Origin: Haloplanus ruber
GTDB lineage: Archaea > Halobacteriota > Halobacteria > Halobacteriales > Haloferacaceae
DNA length: 64,000 nt
NCBI RefSeq assembly: GCF_024494725.1
Contig: NZ_JANHDK010000001.1
Span: 682,001-746,000 of the forward strand
Direction: 5' to 3'
Shown here: positions 26,713 through 35,344 of the stretch, in pieces
Layout of the letters: each line of letters opens with the position of its first letter
Numbering within the stretch: the stretch's first letter is position 1
Notes under the pieces: model-generated
Databases searched by the model: none
The model's input: only the letters and a program-made list of their open reading frames with translations
What the model was told of the DNA's origin: nothing
Translations under genes and position numbers: made by a program

Positions 26713-27023
26713 CAGGCCACCTCCCCCTCGGCGGCGACGTCGCCGCGCCCGCGTCGGCTCTCGGCGTTGTGCGTGTGGACCCACTCGCCCGGGTCGATGG
26801 TCTCGGTCGCCTGCCCGATCACCTCGCCGTACTTCACGACGGCGTCGCCGGGGTCGAACGCGACCAGCGCCACCTTGTGGCCGAACGGGACGTCAGCATC
26901 GAGTTCGATCCGCTCGCCGCCGTACGGAATCGTCGTCCCTGCTTCTAGGTCGTCGATGGCCGTGACGACGTTGTCCTCGGCGGCCATGTGGAGGCCGCAG
27001 CCACCGAGCACCTCGCCTTTCAT
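26712..27023 (-). CDS. SAF-domain subunit of a UxaA-family lyase
   Basis: A 103-residue protein equal to the N-terminal SAF domain of UxaA and to SuyA-type small subunits: LHMAAEDNVVTAIDDLEAG, then DVPFGHKVALVAFDPGDAVV, KYGEVIGQA and the GEWVHTHN end with its conserved histidines. In sugar-acid dehydratases and sulfolactate lyase this piece helps bind the substrate. It overlaps both neighbours by 4 bp (ATGA), sitting between two UxaA C-domain paralogues. Confidence 0.87.
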   Translation of the reverse strand: MKGEVLGGCGLHMAAEDNVVTAIDDLEAGTTIPYGGERIELDADVPFGHKVALVAFDPGDAVVKYGEVIGQATETIDPGEWVHTHNAESRRGRGDVAAEGEVA

Positions 27024-28207
27024 ACCTCACCCCGCAGTTCCGCGAGTTCGTTTGGCTGGAGTTCGTTGATCGCGAACTCCTCGAGGCGGCGGCGCTCGGC
27101 GGCCGTCCGCTCGCCGCTGGCGACCGACTGAAGCCGGTCGTAAATCCGGTCACCGACGGCGTCGAGCGACTCGCCGTCGAGAACCGTGCTCGCGTCGACG
27201 TCCATGTTGTTCGCGAGGCGGTCGGCCGTCTTCGGGTTCCCGGTTACCTTGATGACCGGCGCGATGGGGTTGCCCGTCGTCGAACCGCGACCGGTCGTGA
27301 ACGCGACGACCTGTGCGCCGCCGGCAACCTTGCCGACCACGCTCTCGACGTCGTAGCCCGGGGTGTCCATGAGGACCAGTCCGCCGCCGACCGGAAGTTC
27401 CGCCGCGTAGTCGACGATGCCACGGACCGGCGTCGTCCCGCCTTTGGTGATCGCACCGAGACTCTTCTCCTCGATGGTGGTCAAGCCTCCCTCCTGGTTG
27501 CCGGGGGTGGGCTGGGCCCCCCGGAGGTCGACACCCATCAGCTCCGCCGCCGACTCCCGTCGGTCGACACGTTCGAGGAGTCGTTCGCGGACCGACTCGT
27601 CGACACAGCGCTCCGCGAGGATATGTTCGGCCCCGATAAACTCCGGCGTCTCCGAGAAGGTCGCGGTGCCGCCGTCCTCGACGAGGCGGTCGCAGGCGAC
27701 GCCGACCGCGGGATTCGCCGCGATACCGCTGGTCGCGTCCGAGCCGCCACACTCGACGCCAAAGCGGAGTTCGCTCACGTCACACTCGACGCGTCGGTGA
27801 TCACCGATCTCGTCCCACAGACCACCCACGGCGTCGACGCCGGCCTCGACGGCGGCGGTGGTCCCACCGGACTCTCTGACCGAGAGCGTCTCGACCGGTC
27901 GTCCGGCGGCGACGATTCCGTCCGCAATCTCGTCGGCGTCGATCCGCTCGGTGCCGAAGGCGACGACCAGCGCTGCGCCCACGTTGGGGTTGCGCCCCAC
28001 GCCCGTGAGCGTGCGCTCGATCTGCGCTCTGGCGGCCGCCGGCGGATCACGCCCCATCTGGTGTGGCGTCGACCGGACCTGCTCGCCCGCGCGGTCTGCA
28101 ATCTCGTCGGCGATAGCCGACGCCGCAATGGAGACCGGCAACACGGCGACGTAGTTTCTGACGCCTGCAGGGCCGTCTGACCGTTCGTAGCCCTCGAAAG
28201 TCGGCAT
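27020..28207 (-). CDS. UxaA-family (altronate/galactarate dehydratase-like) subunit, CGGSD paralogue
   Basis: A 395-residue UxaA C-domain protein and first gene of the operon. It keeps VECGGSDATSGIAANPAVG (about residue 150), PTPGNQEGGLTTIEEKSLG (about 245), and the C-terminal GNPIAPVIKVTGNPKT. The family cysteines elsewhere are missing: SIAASA instead of a Cys site, TPHQMGRDPP instead of HxxGC, VAFGTERID instead of GLGCE, and SLGAI instead of SLGC. The HQMGR form recalls SuyB of sulfolactate sulfo-lyase. Reaction likely a beta-elimination on a hydroxy acid; substrate unknown. Confidence 0.82.
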   Translation of the reverse strand: MPTFEGYERSDGPAGVRNYVAVLPVSIAASAIADEIADRAGEQVRSTPHQMGRDPPAAARAQIERTLTGVGRNPNVGAALVVAFGTERIDADEIADGIVAAGRPVETLSVRESGGTTAAVEAGVDAVGGLWDEIGDHRRVECDVSELRFGVECGGSDATSGIAANPAVGVACDRLVEDGGTATFSETPEFIGAEHILAERCVDESVRERLLERVDRRESAAELMGVDLRGAQPTPGNQEGGLTTIEEKSLGAITKGGTTPVRGIVDYAAELPVGGGLVLMDTPGYDVESVVGKVAGGAQVVAFTTGRGSTTGNPIAPVIKVTGNPKTADRLANNMDVDASTVLDGESLDAVGDRIYDRLQSVASGERTAAERRRLEEFAINELQPNELAELRGEV

Positions 28208-28282
28208 ACCTTCGGCTCACCCCCTGCGAACTAAAGGGTTTCCACCGTCAGAACCGTCGGCTGGGCGCCGAACTGGCCCTCC

Positions 28283-28612
28283 TCACTGCTGGTAGCGCCG
28301 TTCGTCGTCGCGGTCGAGACCGGGGTGTCCCCCCGCCTCCTCGTAGGTGTCCTCCAACTCGCCGTACAGATACTCGTCGTAGGTCACGTCGTAGGCTCGC
28401 CGGAGATGGAAATCGAGGTTGCCGGTGTCGACCGTCGAGCGGTAGAGTGCGTGGACCGCGCGCCGGATCAACTCCCCCTCGTTCGGCGCGTCGAAGACCG
28501 CCGAGAGCATGGCGAGTTCGTTGCGTGTCTCGCGGTCCAACTCGACGGTAACGTCGTCGCCGATGTCGCCGTAGGCGTCTCGCACGTCCGCGGTGAGTCG
28601 GTCGAGGCTCAT
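28283..28612 (-). CDS. Small conserved protein with RHH-like N-terminal segment
   Basis: A 109-residue acidic protein of unknown function. The segment DVTVELDRETRNELAMLSAV followed by a helix ELIRRAVHALYRS looks like a strand-helix-helix unit, so a ribbon-helix-helix DNA-binding role is possible. The C-terminal half is rich in Tyr, Asp and Glu. Start at 28612 (MSLDRL) is preferred to an ATG 19 codons upstream in basic sequence. Divergent from mutY. Confidence 0.6.
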   Translation of the reverse strand: MSLDRLTADVRDAYGDIGDDVTVELDRETRNELAMLSAVFDAPNEGELIRRAVHALYRSTVDTGNLDFHLRRAYDVTYDEYLYGELEDTYEEAGGHPGLDRDDERRYQQ

Positions 28613-28700
28613 ACGCCGGCAAGGCCGGGGCGCCGAATACGGCTTTCGGCTCCCGCCCGGAACCAGCACGCCTAACCGGTCGTGTCACCACCGTCCGACG

Positions 28701-29621
28701 ATGAGCGAGGACGCCCTGCCGTCGGAGGACTTAGCGGCTGTCCGCTCGGCGCTCGTCGAGTGGTACGAGGCGGACCACCGCGAGTTCCCCTGGCGGCGGA
28801 CGACCGACCCGTACGAGATCCTCGTCTCCGAGGTGATGAGCCAGCAGACCCAGCTGGATCGCGTCGTCGACGCCTGGGCGGCCTTCCTCGACCGGTGGCC
28901 GACCGTCGACGACCTGGCGGCCGCCGACCGGAGCGAGGTGGTCGCGTTCTGGTCCGACCAGCGACTCGGCTACAACAACCGGGCGCGATACCTCCACGAA
29001 GCCGCCGGCCAGATCGTCGGGGAGTTCGACGGCGAGTGGCCCGAACGCCCCGACGAACTGGAGGCGCTGATGGGCGTCGGCCCCTACACGGCCAACGCCG
29101 TGGCGAGCTTTGCGTTCAATGCCGGCGACGCCGTCGTCGACACTAACGTTGAGCGGGTGCTCTACCGTGCATTTGCGGACGTCGATAGTGGGGACGAGCC
29201 GCCGTACGAGGAGCTAGCGAACGCCCTCATGCCGGCCGGGGAATCCCGCGTCTGGAACAACGCCATCATGGAACTCGGGGGCGTGGCCTGCGGCAAGACG
29301 CCCCGGTGTGACGAAGCGGGGTGTCCGTGGCGGCGCTGGTGTCGGGCCTACGAGACCGGTGATTTCACCGCTCCAGACGTGCCGACCCAGCCGAGTTTCG
29401 AGGGGAGTCGGCGACAGAAGCGTGGGCGGGTCGTCGCCGCCCTCGCCGAACGGGAGGCGGTCCCACTGGACGAACTCGGGCCGAAGGTGCGCGTCGACTA
29501 CGCGCCCGACGGCGAATACGGCCGGGAGTGGCTCCGAGGGTTGCTCGCCGACCTCGCCGACGACGGCCTCGTCGATGTCGAGCGACAGGGCGATGAGACG
29601 GTCGCTCGACTGCGGGAGTGA
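28701..29621 (+). CDS. mutY: A/G-specific adenine DNA glycosylase
   Basis: A 306-residue HhH-GPD glycosylase. Catalytic Glu in SEVMSQQTQL (about residue 45), helix-hairpin-helix LMGVGPYTANAVASFA, catalytic Asp in VVDTNVERVL (about 150), and four cysteines (CGKTPRC, then AGC and WRRWC) for a [4Fe-4S] cluster with somewhat altered spacing compared with bacterial MutY. It removes adenine paired with 8-oxoguanine. The usual NUDIX-like C-terminal domain is replaced by a short winged-helix-like tail. CCTAAC at 28671-28676 is a TATA candidate 25-30 bp upstream. Confidence 0.93.
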   Translation: MSEDALPSEDLAAVRSALVEWYEADHREFPWRRTTDPYEILVSEVMSQQTQLDRVVDAWAAFLDRWPTVDDLAAADRSEVVAFWSDQRLGYNNRARYLHEAAGQIVGEFDGEWPERPDELEALMGVGPYTANAVASFAFNAGDAVVDTNVERVLYRAFADVDSGDEPPYEELANALMPAGESRVWNNAIMELGGVACGKTPRCDEAGCPWRRWCRAYETGDFTAPDVPTQPSFEGSRRQKRGRVVAALAEREAVPLDELGPKVRVDYAPDGEYGREWLRGLLADLADDGLVDVERQGDETVARLRE

Positions 29622-29707
29622 GGGCAGCCGAGGTGCGGGGAGCCCGCCGAGATGTCGGCGCGAATCGAGGGGAATGCACTTTATGCCGGCCGCCGATCAT
29701 CGATTCG

Positions 29708-30145
29708 ATGACGGTCTTTCTCGACGATATCGAGCGTTGGGACGACGAGTCGTACGGAACCTACGCGGTCACCGAAGCCGAGATCCTGGAGTTCGCAGAG
29801 CAGTACGATCCACAGTGGTTCCACACCGATCCGGAGCGTGCGGCCGACTCCATGTACGGCGACCTGATCGCCAGCGGATGGCACACCGCCTCGATGTCGA
29901 TGCGGCTGTTCGTCGACGGCTTCCTCTCGGAGACGGCGTCGGTCGGCGCGAAGGGATTGGATCGGCTCCGCTGGCCCGCACCGGTCGTCCCGGGTGACGA
30001 ACTCACCATCCACTCGTCGATCCACGGCGTCGACGAGGGCGACGACACCGACGAGTACGGGACGGTCCGCTGGGGCGTCGAGACGACTGCCGGCGATAAG
30101 ACGGTGCTGGCGCTTGAAGCGCTCGTCCTCGTCTCGACGTCGTAA
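29708..30145 (+). CDS. MaoC-like (R)-specific enoyl-CoA hydratase
   Basis: A 145-residue single hot-dog domain. The hydratase 2 catalytic motif is visible as YDPQWFHTDPERA with Asp and His, followed by GDLIASGWHTASM and WPAPVVPGDELTI. Such proteins hydrate enoyl-CoA or take part in PHA or acyl metabolism. A CTTTATGC TATA element at 29679-29686 lies 22-29 bp before the ATG. No acyl-CoA gene is adjacent, so the pathway is open. Confidence 0.9.
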   Translation: MTVFLDDIERWDDESYGTYAVTEAEILEFAEQYDPQWFHTDPERAADSMYGDLIASGWHTASMSMRLFVDGFLSETASVGAKGLDRLRWPAPVVPGDELTIHSSIHGVDEGDDTDEYGTVRWGVETTAGDKTVLALEALVLVSTS

Positions 30146-30226
30146 CGTGGGCTGGCGCGTTTGGAGCGTGGTTCGCGGCCTCGCGGCGCTACTGGATTTC
30201 GTCGTCGTCTGTTCGTGAGCCGCCGG

Positions 30227-30994
30227 TCACCACCGGTCGGGTTCGTCGTACTCCGCGAGAAGCTCCTGCCGGTGGCTTAGCTGTCCGGTCGCGCGGCGCA
30301 ACACGCCGAGTAGCGTGTGGATCTCTCGATCCGTCGGATGGGCGCGGCCGATCAGCCGACGTACCAGTCGCCGCGTCTTGTCGCGTTTGACGTCCTTGTA
30401 GCCGCTGGCGTCCAGAAACTCGTCGACGAAGTCGTGGAAGCGTTCGATGTCGGCCTCGTCGGCCCGTTCGCACTCTACGTCCGGCAGTTGGGTCTCCTCG
30501 ACGGTCAACCCCCGGAGTTCGTACAGCATGATCGTCGCCGCCTGGCCGAGATTCAGGACGGGATACGCCGAACTCGCCGGGATCGAACACACCTCGTCGA
30601 GTCGGCTGAGTTCCTCGTTGTCGAGGCCACGGCCCTCACGGCCGAACACCAGCGCGGTCGGCGCGTCGACGGTCCGCAGGCTCTCGGCGAGTTCCCGCGG
30701 CGTCTTGAACGGGAACCGGACGTGTCGGCGGCTATCCTCGCCGGTGATCGCCGTACAGCCGACCGTGTGGTAGGTGTCGACGACCGACTCGAAGGTCACC
30801 GTCTCGGCGTTCGGGAGGACATCCTCGCGGGCGTGGCCGGCGAAGCCGTAGGCCTCCCCGTCGGGATCGAGTTCCGGCGGGTTCACCAGTTTCAGCTCCG
30901 TCAACCCGAAGTTCTTCATCGCACGGGCGATGGTGCCGACGTTGCCCGGCGTCTCGGCGTCGACGACGACCACCACCGGTCGCTGACGGCTCAT
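30227..30994 (-). CDS. trmJ: TrmJ-type tRNA 2'-O-methyltransferase
   Basis: A 255-residue SPOUT methyltransferase. N-terminal [21 protein letters not shown], then [15 protein letters not shown] and the knot-forming [16 protein letters not shown], followed by a helical C-terminal extension (about 175-255) as in TrmJ/TrMet(Xm)32. It methylates the ribose of tRNA position 32. Its ATG overlaps the stop of the upstream gene by 4 bp, indicating coupling. Confidence 0.92.
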   Translation of the reverse strand: MSRQRPVVVVVDAETPGNVGTIARAMKNFGLTELKLVNPPELDPDGEAYGFAGHAREDVLPNAETVTFESVVDTYHTVGCTAITGEDSRRHVRFPFKTPRELAESLRTVDAPTALVFGREGRGLDNEELSRLDEVCSIPASSAYPVLNLGQAATIMLYELRGLTVEETQLPDVECERADEADIERFHDFVDEFLDASGYKDVKRDKTRRLVRRLIGRAHPTDREIHTLLGVLRRATGQLSHRQELLAEYDEPDRW

Positions 30995-31575
30995 CGGGAC
31001 GGATAGTCGGTGCCGAGGTCGACGTCGTCGAGGTCGAGGTCCGCGTCGTCGGCCGCGCTCTCTGCTCCCTCCGCCGTCTCGTCCTCGTGCAGGTCGATCT
31101 TCCGCCCGTCGAACGCCTCGTTGAGCCGCCGGTTGATCTCCTCCGGATCGGGGGGCGAAGGGAGGCTGTCCCGGTCGGTCTCGACGTGTTCGAGGCCGCC
31201 GTACCCCTCCGGTGCCCGCCCGCCGCCGTGGAACCACTCGTGGAACTCGTCGCGGAAGGTTGGCTCGCCGCGGTGGGCCGTCCCCCCGGCCTCCCGGTAC
31301 CAGTAGAGGAAGTCAGCCTCGTGGTCCGCACAGAGGAGGACTTCCTCGCCGGGTTCGCCGTAGACGATGGCCGCGGGGGTACACCGCGAAACGTCGTCCT
31401 CGCCGTGAACCAGATAGCAGGCGTCACAGGGTTCGTCGACGAGTCGAGCGAGTCGGACGAGTCGGTCCCGGTCGTCCGCCGGCATCTCGTCGAGGGGTTT
31501 GAACTCCCCGTCGTCGGTGAACACGTCGGACTCCTCGAAGCGCCAGCCGCGAAGCCCGATACTGACCTTTGCCAT
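30991..31575 (-). CDS. Conserved haloarchaeal Cys/His-containing protein
   Basis: A 194-residue acidic protein of unknown function. It has [16 protein letters not shown], then [14 protein letters not shown], a Cys/His pattern that could bind zinc. The C-terminal 60 residues are low-complexity and acidic. Start at 31575 ([13 protein letters not shown]). It is the first gene of a two-gene operon with trmJ (4-bp overlap), so a link to tRNA modification is possible. Confidence 0.72.
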   Translation of the reverse strand: MAKVSIGLRGWRFEESDVFTDDGEFKPLDEMPADDRDRLVRLARLVDEPCDACYLVHGEDDVSRCTPAAIVYGEPGEEVLLCADHEADFLYWYREAGGTAHRGEPTFRDEFHEWFHGGGRAPEGYGGLEHVETDRDSLPSPPDPEEINRRLNEAFDGRKIDLHEDETAEGAESAADDADLDLDDVDLGTDYPSR

Positions 31576-31742
31576 TGGCCCAGCCTATCGGGCGGCCGGA
31601 TAAAAAGAGCGCGTCTTCGGCAGCCGGACGGCACCGACTGGGGTAGCGGCGACCCACCTCAGGACGCGGCAGGATACGATCCGGCAAGGCACCACCCCCC
31701 TTGACCGATCCGCATATGGTGATCGGGACCCGAAGGCGTCCC

Positions 31743-32891
31743 ATGCGAAACGTGGACGCCGCGGGACTCGGTATCGGCGACGACTATCCGCCGCGACTCA
31801 TGGGCGTGTTGAACGTCAGCCGAGAGTCACCCTACGATCCGAGCGTCTTCGACGACGCGGGCGAGGCGGCCGCGTACGTGGACGAGGAACTCATCGACGA
31901 AGGGGCCGACATCGTCGACATCGGGCTCGAATCCGCGAACAAGCGCTTCGAGGTGCTCTCCGCCGAGGAGGAACTCGAACGCCTCGACACCGCCGTGGCG
32001 GCCATGGAGAGTGTCTCCGGCGACGCCGTCTTCTCCATCGAGACGCGCTATCACGAGGTAGCGGAGGCAGCGCTCGACGCCGGCTTCGACATGGTAAACG
32101 ACATCTGTGGCTTCGCCGACCCTGCGATGCCTCGGATCTGCGCCGAGCGCGACGTGGCGGTCGCAAAGATGGCCAGCCCGCCGGACCTCGAACGCCCGGG
32201 TGCCGTCGAGGCGGTCGACGACATCTACGACGCCCTCCAGCGGGAGGGACTCACCGACAAGACCATCGTCGACCCCGCCTTCGGCGGTTGGAGCGAGGAG
32301 AAGACTCTCGCGGACGACCGCGAGACGTTCGACCGCCTCCGGGAGTTCCGCGGCCTCGACCGCCCGATTCTCGTCTCGATCAACCGCAAGAACTTCCTCC
32401 GTGACCTCGCCGGCCGCTCGACCGAGGAGGCCCTGCCCGTGAGCCTCGCTGCCACCGCGATGGCCGTCGAGCGCGGCGCTCACGTGATCCGGACCCACGA
32501 CGTCGCCGAGACGCGCGATGCCGCCCTCATCGGCGACGCATTCGCCCGGGACCGGGTTCGGACGACCGACGGCGACGTGACCGTCGAGGAACTCGACGTG
32601 ACGACCGACCGAGAACTCCGCCGCCACCTCGACCGCCTCGACGCCGACGAGACGGCCGCCAGACGGGGGACGGTTCGCGTCTTCGAACTCGGGGGACTCG
32701 CCCCGGCCGAACGCGACGCCCTGGCGACCGCCACCGCGGGAACCGACGCCGCCGTCGCCGGTGCGCCGGACGACGACCGGCGACTGCTCGTCGGGACGAC
32801 GGCAGCCCTCTCGGCCGTCGCCGAGGCTGCGAACAGTCCCTCGGCGGCCCTCGACCGGGCACTCGCCGCCGTCGACGCTGCCCCGGACTAA
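31743..32891 (+). CDS. folP: Dihydropteroate synthase, haloarchaeal type with C-terminal extension
   Basis: A 382-residue protein. The first 270 residues are the DHPS TIM barrel: LMGVLNVSRESPYD (pterin and diphosphate site), DIGLESANKRF, FDMVNDICGF, VDPAFGGW and ERGAHVIRTHDVAETRDA. Some catalytic positions differ from bacterial FolP (SRESPY instead of TPDSFS). About 110 further residues form an extra alpha/beta domain not found in bacterial enzymes. The start at 31743 is favoured over an in-frame ATG at 31716. Followed by an MptE-like kinase, so it works in archaeal pterin synthesis. Confidence 0.88.
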   Translation: MRNVDAAGLGIGDDYPPRLMGVLNVSRESPYDPSVFDDAGEAAAYVDEELIDEGADIVDIGLESANKRFEVLSAEEELERLDTAVAAMESVSGDAVFSIETRYHEVAEAALDAGFDMVNDICGFADPAMPRICAERDVAVAKMASPPDLERPGAVEAVDDIYDALQREGLTDKTIVDPAFGGWSEEKTLADDRETFDRLREFRGLDRPILVSINRKNFLRDLAGRSTEEALPVSLAATAMAVERGAHVIRTHDVAETRDAALIGDAFARDRVRTTDGDVTVEELDVTTDRELRRHLDRLDADETAARRGTVRVFELGGLAPAERDALATATAGTDAAVAGAPDDDRRLLVGTTAALSAVAEAANSPSAALDRALAAVDAAPD

Positions 32892-32996
32892 GAGAAAGCT
32901 TATGCCCAACGCTTCGAAAACTATCCTGTGGAAGCCGGAACGACACACGGGTAGGGGTACTTGGTGTCGATCCGGCTACTGTGATCTTATTGGCCG

Positions 32997-33674
32997 ATGA
33001 ACTACGAGACGTGGGAGCCGGTGTACGAGCGTATCCTGTCCGATTTCGGGTACAGCCGCGCCGCCGACGAACGCGCCCGTGACGTCCTCGCGGGACTGGT
33101 CGATCCGGTCGACGAGTCGCGGTTCGCCCCCCTCGCGGACGCCACCGTCGCCGTCGCCGGCGCCGGTCCCTCGCTCGACGACGAAACCGACGCGGCCGCC
33201 GCCGCCGACGTCGTCGTCGCCGCCTCGGCCGCGGCGCGAACCCTCCGCGCGGCCGGCGTCGGCGTCGACCTGATGGTGACCGACCTCGACAAGACGCCGG
33301 AGACGGCCCGCGACCTGACCCACGAGGGCGTCCCGGTCGCGGTCCACGCCCACGGCGACAACGTCCCCGCGGTGGAGCGGTGGGTGCCGCGTCTCGACGG
33401 CGACCACGTCGTCCCGACCACACAGGCCGCACCGCGGGGGCCGGTCGTCAACTACGGCGGGTTCACCGACGGCGACCGGGCGGCATTTCTCGCGGACGCC
33501 GCCGGCGCCGAGACGCTTCGGTTCCCGGGGTGGGACTTCGACGACGCCACGGTGAGCGCGGCGAAACGCCGGAAACTGGCCTGGGCCGAGCGATTGCTCG
33601 CCTGGCTGGAACGCCGGCGCGGCGAGCGATTCGCCGTCCTCGACGGCCGGCGAGCGGGGATCGACCCGCTCTGA
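32997..33674 (+). CDS. mptE: MptE-like 6-hydroxymethyl-7,8-dihydropterin pyrophosphokinase
   Basis: A 225-residue protein of the archaeal MptE/DUF115 family. Features: WEPVYERILSDFGYSR at the start, the Rossmann-like VAVAGAGPSLDD, VDLMVTDLDKTPET with acidic residues, VAVHAHGDNVP, and the VNYGGFTDGDRAAF segment. It transfers pyrophosphate from ATP to 6-hydroxymethyl-dihydropterin, giving the substrate of dihydropteroate synthase, encoded just upstream. It replaces bacterial FolK. A 105-bp spacer with an AGCTTATG element precedes it, but the ATG at 32997 is not at leaderless distance from it. Confidence 0.9.
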   Translation: MNYETWEPVYERILSDFGYSRAADERARDVLAGLVDPVDESRFAPLADATVAVAGAGPSLDDETDAAAAADVVVAASAAARTLRAAGVGVDLMVTDLDKTPETARDLTHEGVPVAVHAHGDNVPAVERWVPRLDGDHVVPTTQAAPRGPVVNYGGFTDGDRAAFLADAAGAETLRFPGWDFDDATVSAAKRRKLAWAERLLAWLERRRGERFAVLDGRRAGIDPL

Positions 33675-33729
33675 CGGGCGGCGACCGCCAACCCAAACCC
33701 ACTAACCCACCCCCGACGAAAGGTTGGCG

Positions 33730-34662
33730 ATGACTCCGCTGGAGCGGTACGAATCGCTCGTCGACGATGTCGCGGCGTTCCGTGCGGCCTGTGACCGGCC
33801 GTTGCCCGCCGTCGTCCGCGTCAACACGATCAAAACGACCGTCGACCGGGCACGGGACGCCCTCGATAGCGAGGGTATCGCCCACGAACCGACCGACTGG
33901 CATCCGGGCGTGCTCCGCCTGCCCGAGGACTCACCGGGGCGAAACTGGCCCCACGCTCACGGCTGGATTCACGGCCAAGAGGAGGTATCGAACCTCCCGG
34001 CACTGGTGCTCGACCCCGACCCCGGTGACCGGGTGTGGGACGCCTGTGCTGCCCCGGGAAGCAAGACCACGCAGTTGGCGGCGCTGATGGACGACCGTGG
34101 TCTCCTCGTCGGCAACGACAACAATCTCGGACGGCTCTCGGCGCTCCGTCACAACGCCGAACGCCTCGGCGTGACGAACATCGCCGTCACGAACCGGGAT
34201 GCGCGCAACTTCTCGCTGAAGCCGCTGGGTGAGGGGTCGGATCGGCCCACCGCCGTCGATGCCTTCGATCACGCGCTCGTCGACGCCCCCTGTTCCTGCG
34301 AGGGAACGATCCGCAAGAACCCCGACGCCTTCGACACGTGGTCGCTGGATCACGTCCGCAGCGTCGCGGGCGTCCAGAAAGGAATCCTCCGGCGGGCGGT
34401 CCAGGCAACCCGTCCCGGCGGAACCGTCGTCTACTCCACCTGTACCTTCGCGCCAGAGGAGAACGAGGCGGTGCTGGATCACGTCCTCGACGCCGAGGAC
34501 TGCCGACTGGTCGACATCGACGCCCCGCTGGAGGGCGTCCCCGGCGTCACCGAGTGGGCGGGCGAGCGGTTCGATCCGAGCGTCGCGAAGGCGCTCCGAA
34601 TCTACCCGCATCACAACGACACGGGCGGGTTCTTCTGTGCGAAGTTGGAGGTGGGGGCGTGA
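33730..34662 (+). CDS. RsmB/NSUN-family RNA m5C methyltransferase
   Basis: A 310-residue SAM-dependent enzyme. VVRVNTIKT starts the N-terminal subdomain; motif I is VWDACAAPGSKTTQLAAL; motif IV is VDAPCSCEGTIRKNP and motif VI PGGTVVYSTCTFAPEENE with the catalytic cysteine. These enzymes make 5-methylcytosine in rRNA or tRNA. The C-terminal PUA-like domain seen in fused RsmF-type proteins is absent and appears to be the next gene, which overlaps by 4 bp (GTGA). Confidence 0.92.
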   Translation: MTPLERYESLVDDVAAFRAACDRPLPAVVRVNTIKTTVDRARDALDSEGIAHEPTDWHPGVLRLPEDSPGRNWPHAHGWIHGQEEVSNLPALVLDPDPGDRVWDACAAPGSKTTQLAALMDDRGLLVGNDNNLGRLSALRHNAERLGVTNIAVTNRDARNFSLKPLGEGSDRPTAVDAFDHALVDAPCSCEGTIRKNPDAFDTWSLDHVRSVAGVQKGILRRAVQATRPGGTVVYSTCTFAPEENEAVLDHVLDAEDCRLVDIDAPLEGVPGVTEWAGERFDPSVAKALRIYPHHNDTGGFFCAKLEVGA

Positions 34663-35174
34663 CCGACAACGACGGCCAGCGGTTCGACCGCCTGCCCGCG
34701 ACGGCCGCGGAGCGTGAGGTGGCGGGACGGGCGAGTCGCGCCGAGGTGATCGACTGGTGGGTCGACCGGTTCGGCCTCGACGCGGATACCTTCGACGGCT
34801 ACACCTTCTGGGAGAAGGGCGCAGGAAAGATCTGGATCTTCGCCGCCGACCTCCCCAGTCCCGTGGACTGCGAGGGCGTCGGCATGACGTTCCTCCGGAC
34901 ACGACAGGAGCACTGGAAACCGACGACCAACGCCGTCCAGCGGTTCGGGGGCGCGGCGACGCGAAACGTGATCGAGTTAGATCCCGACGAGGCGCGGCGC
35001 TTTCTCGCCGGGGAGGATCTCACTCCGGCGTGGGATGGCGATTGGGGGTACCTGCTCGTCGCTCACCGGATCGCCGGCGAGCGCGAACCCATCGGTGTCG
35101 GTCTCTACGTCCACGACGAGTTGCGGTCGGTGGTTCCGAAGGGACGCCGGGCGTCGCTGCCGACCCGGGAGTGA
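34659..35174 (+). CDS. PUA-like RNA-binding partner of the adjacent m5C methyltransferase
   Basis: A 171-residue protein. Its central part (WKPTTNAVQRFGGAATRNVI, an R-FLAGEDL segment, then GYLLVAH and GVGLYVHDELRSVVPKGRR) resembles the PUA-like domain that ends RsmF-type methyltransferases. The N-terminal WWVDRFGLDADTFDGYTFWE segment is also typical. It starts with GTG at 34659 within the stop region of the methyltransferase gene. The pair looks like a two-chain version of a normally fused enzyme; that is inference. Confidence 0.78.
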   Translation: MTDNDGQRFDRLPATAAEREVAGRASRAEVIDWWVDRFGLDADTFDGYTFWEKGAGKIWIFAADLPSPVDCEGVGMTFLRTRQEHWKPTTNAVQRFGGAATRNVIELDPDEARRFLAGEDLTPAWDGDWGYLLVAHRIAGEREPIGVGLYVHDELRSVVPKGRRASLPTRE

Positions 35175-35194
35175 CCGGCGACGCCCCGCCGCGC

Positions 35195-35344
35195 TCAATC
35201 GAGATTCGAGAGCGCCTCGTCGATGTCGAAGTCCTCGGTGGTTTCCGATCCCTCCTCGCTTCGCTCGACCTTCTCTTGATCCTCGTCGATCTCCACTTCC
35301 GGACCCTCTTCCTCGGTGAATTCGGTGTTGACTCCCCAGGGCAT
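35195..35344 (-). CDS. Very small acidic protein (49 aa)
   Basis: An ORF of 50 codons with start ATG at 35344 and stop TGA. The product begins MPWGVNTEF and is otherwise strongly acidic (about 20 Asp/Glu), ending FDIDEALSNLD. Amino-acid composition and codon use look like a real haloarchaeal gene. It starts within TAATG, overlapping the stop of an even smaller upstream ORF. Function unknown. Confidence 0.65.
   Translation of the reverse strand: MPWGVNTEFTEEEGPEVEIDEDQEKVERSEEGSETTEDFDIDEALSNLD

Noticed and set aside
32902-33000. 32-codon ORF overlapping the mptE start as ATGA
   Set aside because: Its start lies in the AGCTTATG promoter-like element, and the peptide is Cys/Trp/Arg-rich and unlike haloarchaeal proteins. 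More likely promoter DNA.
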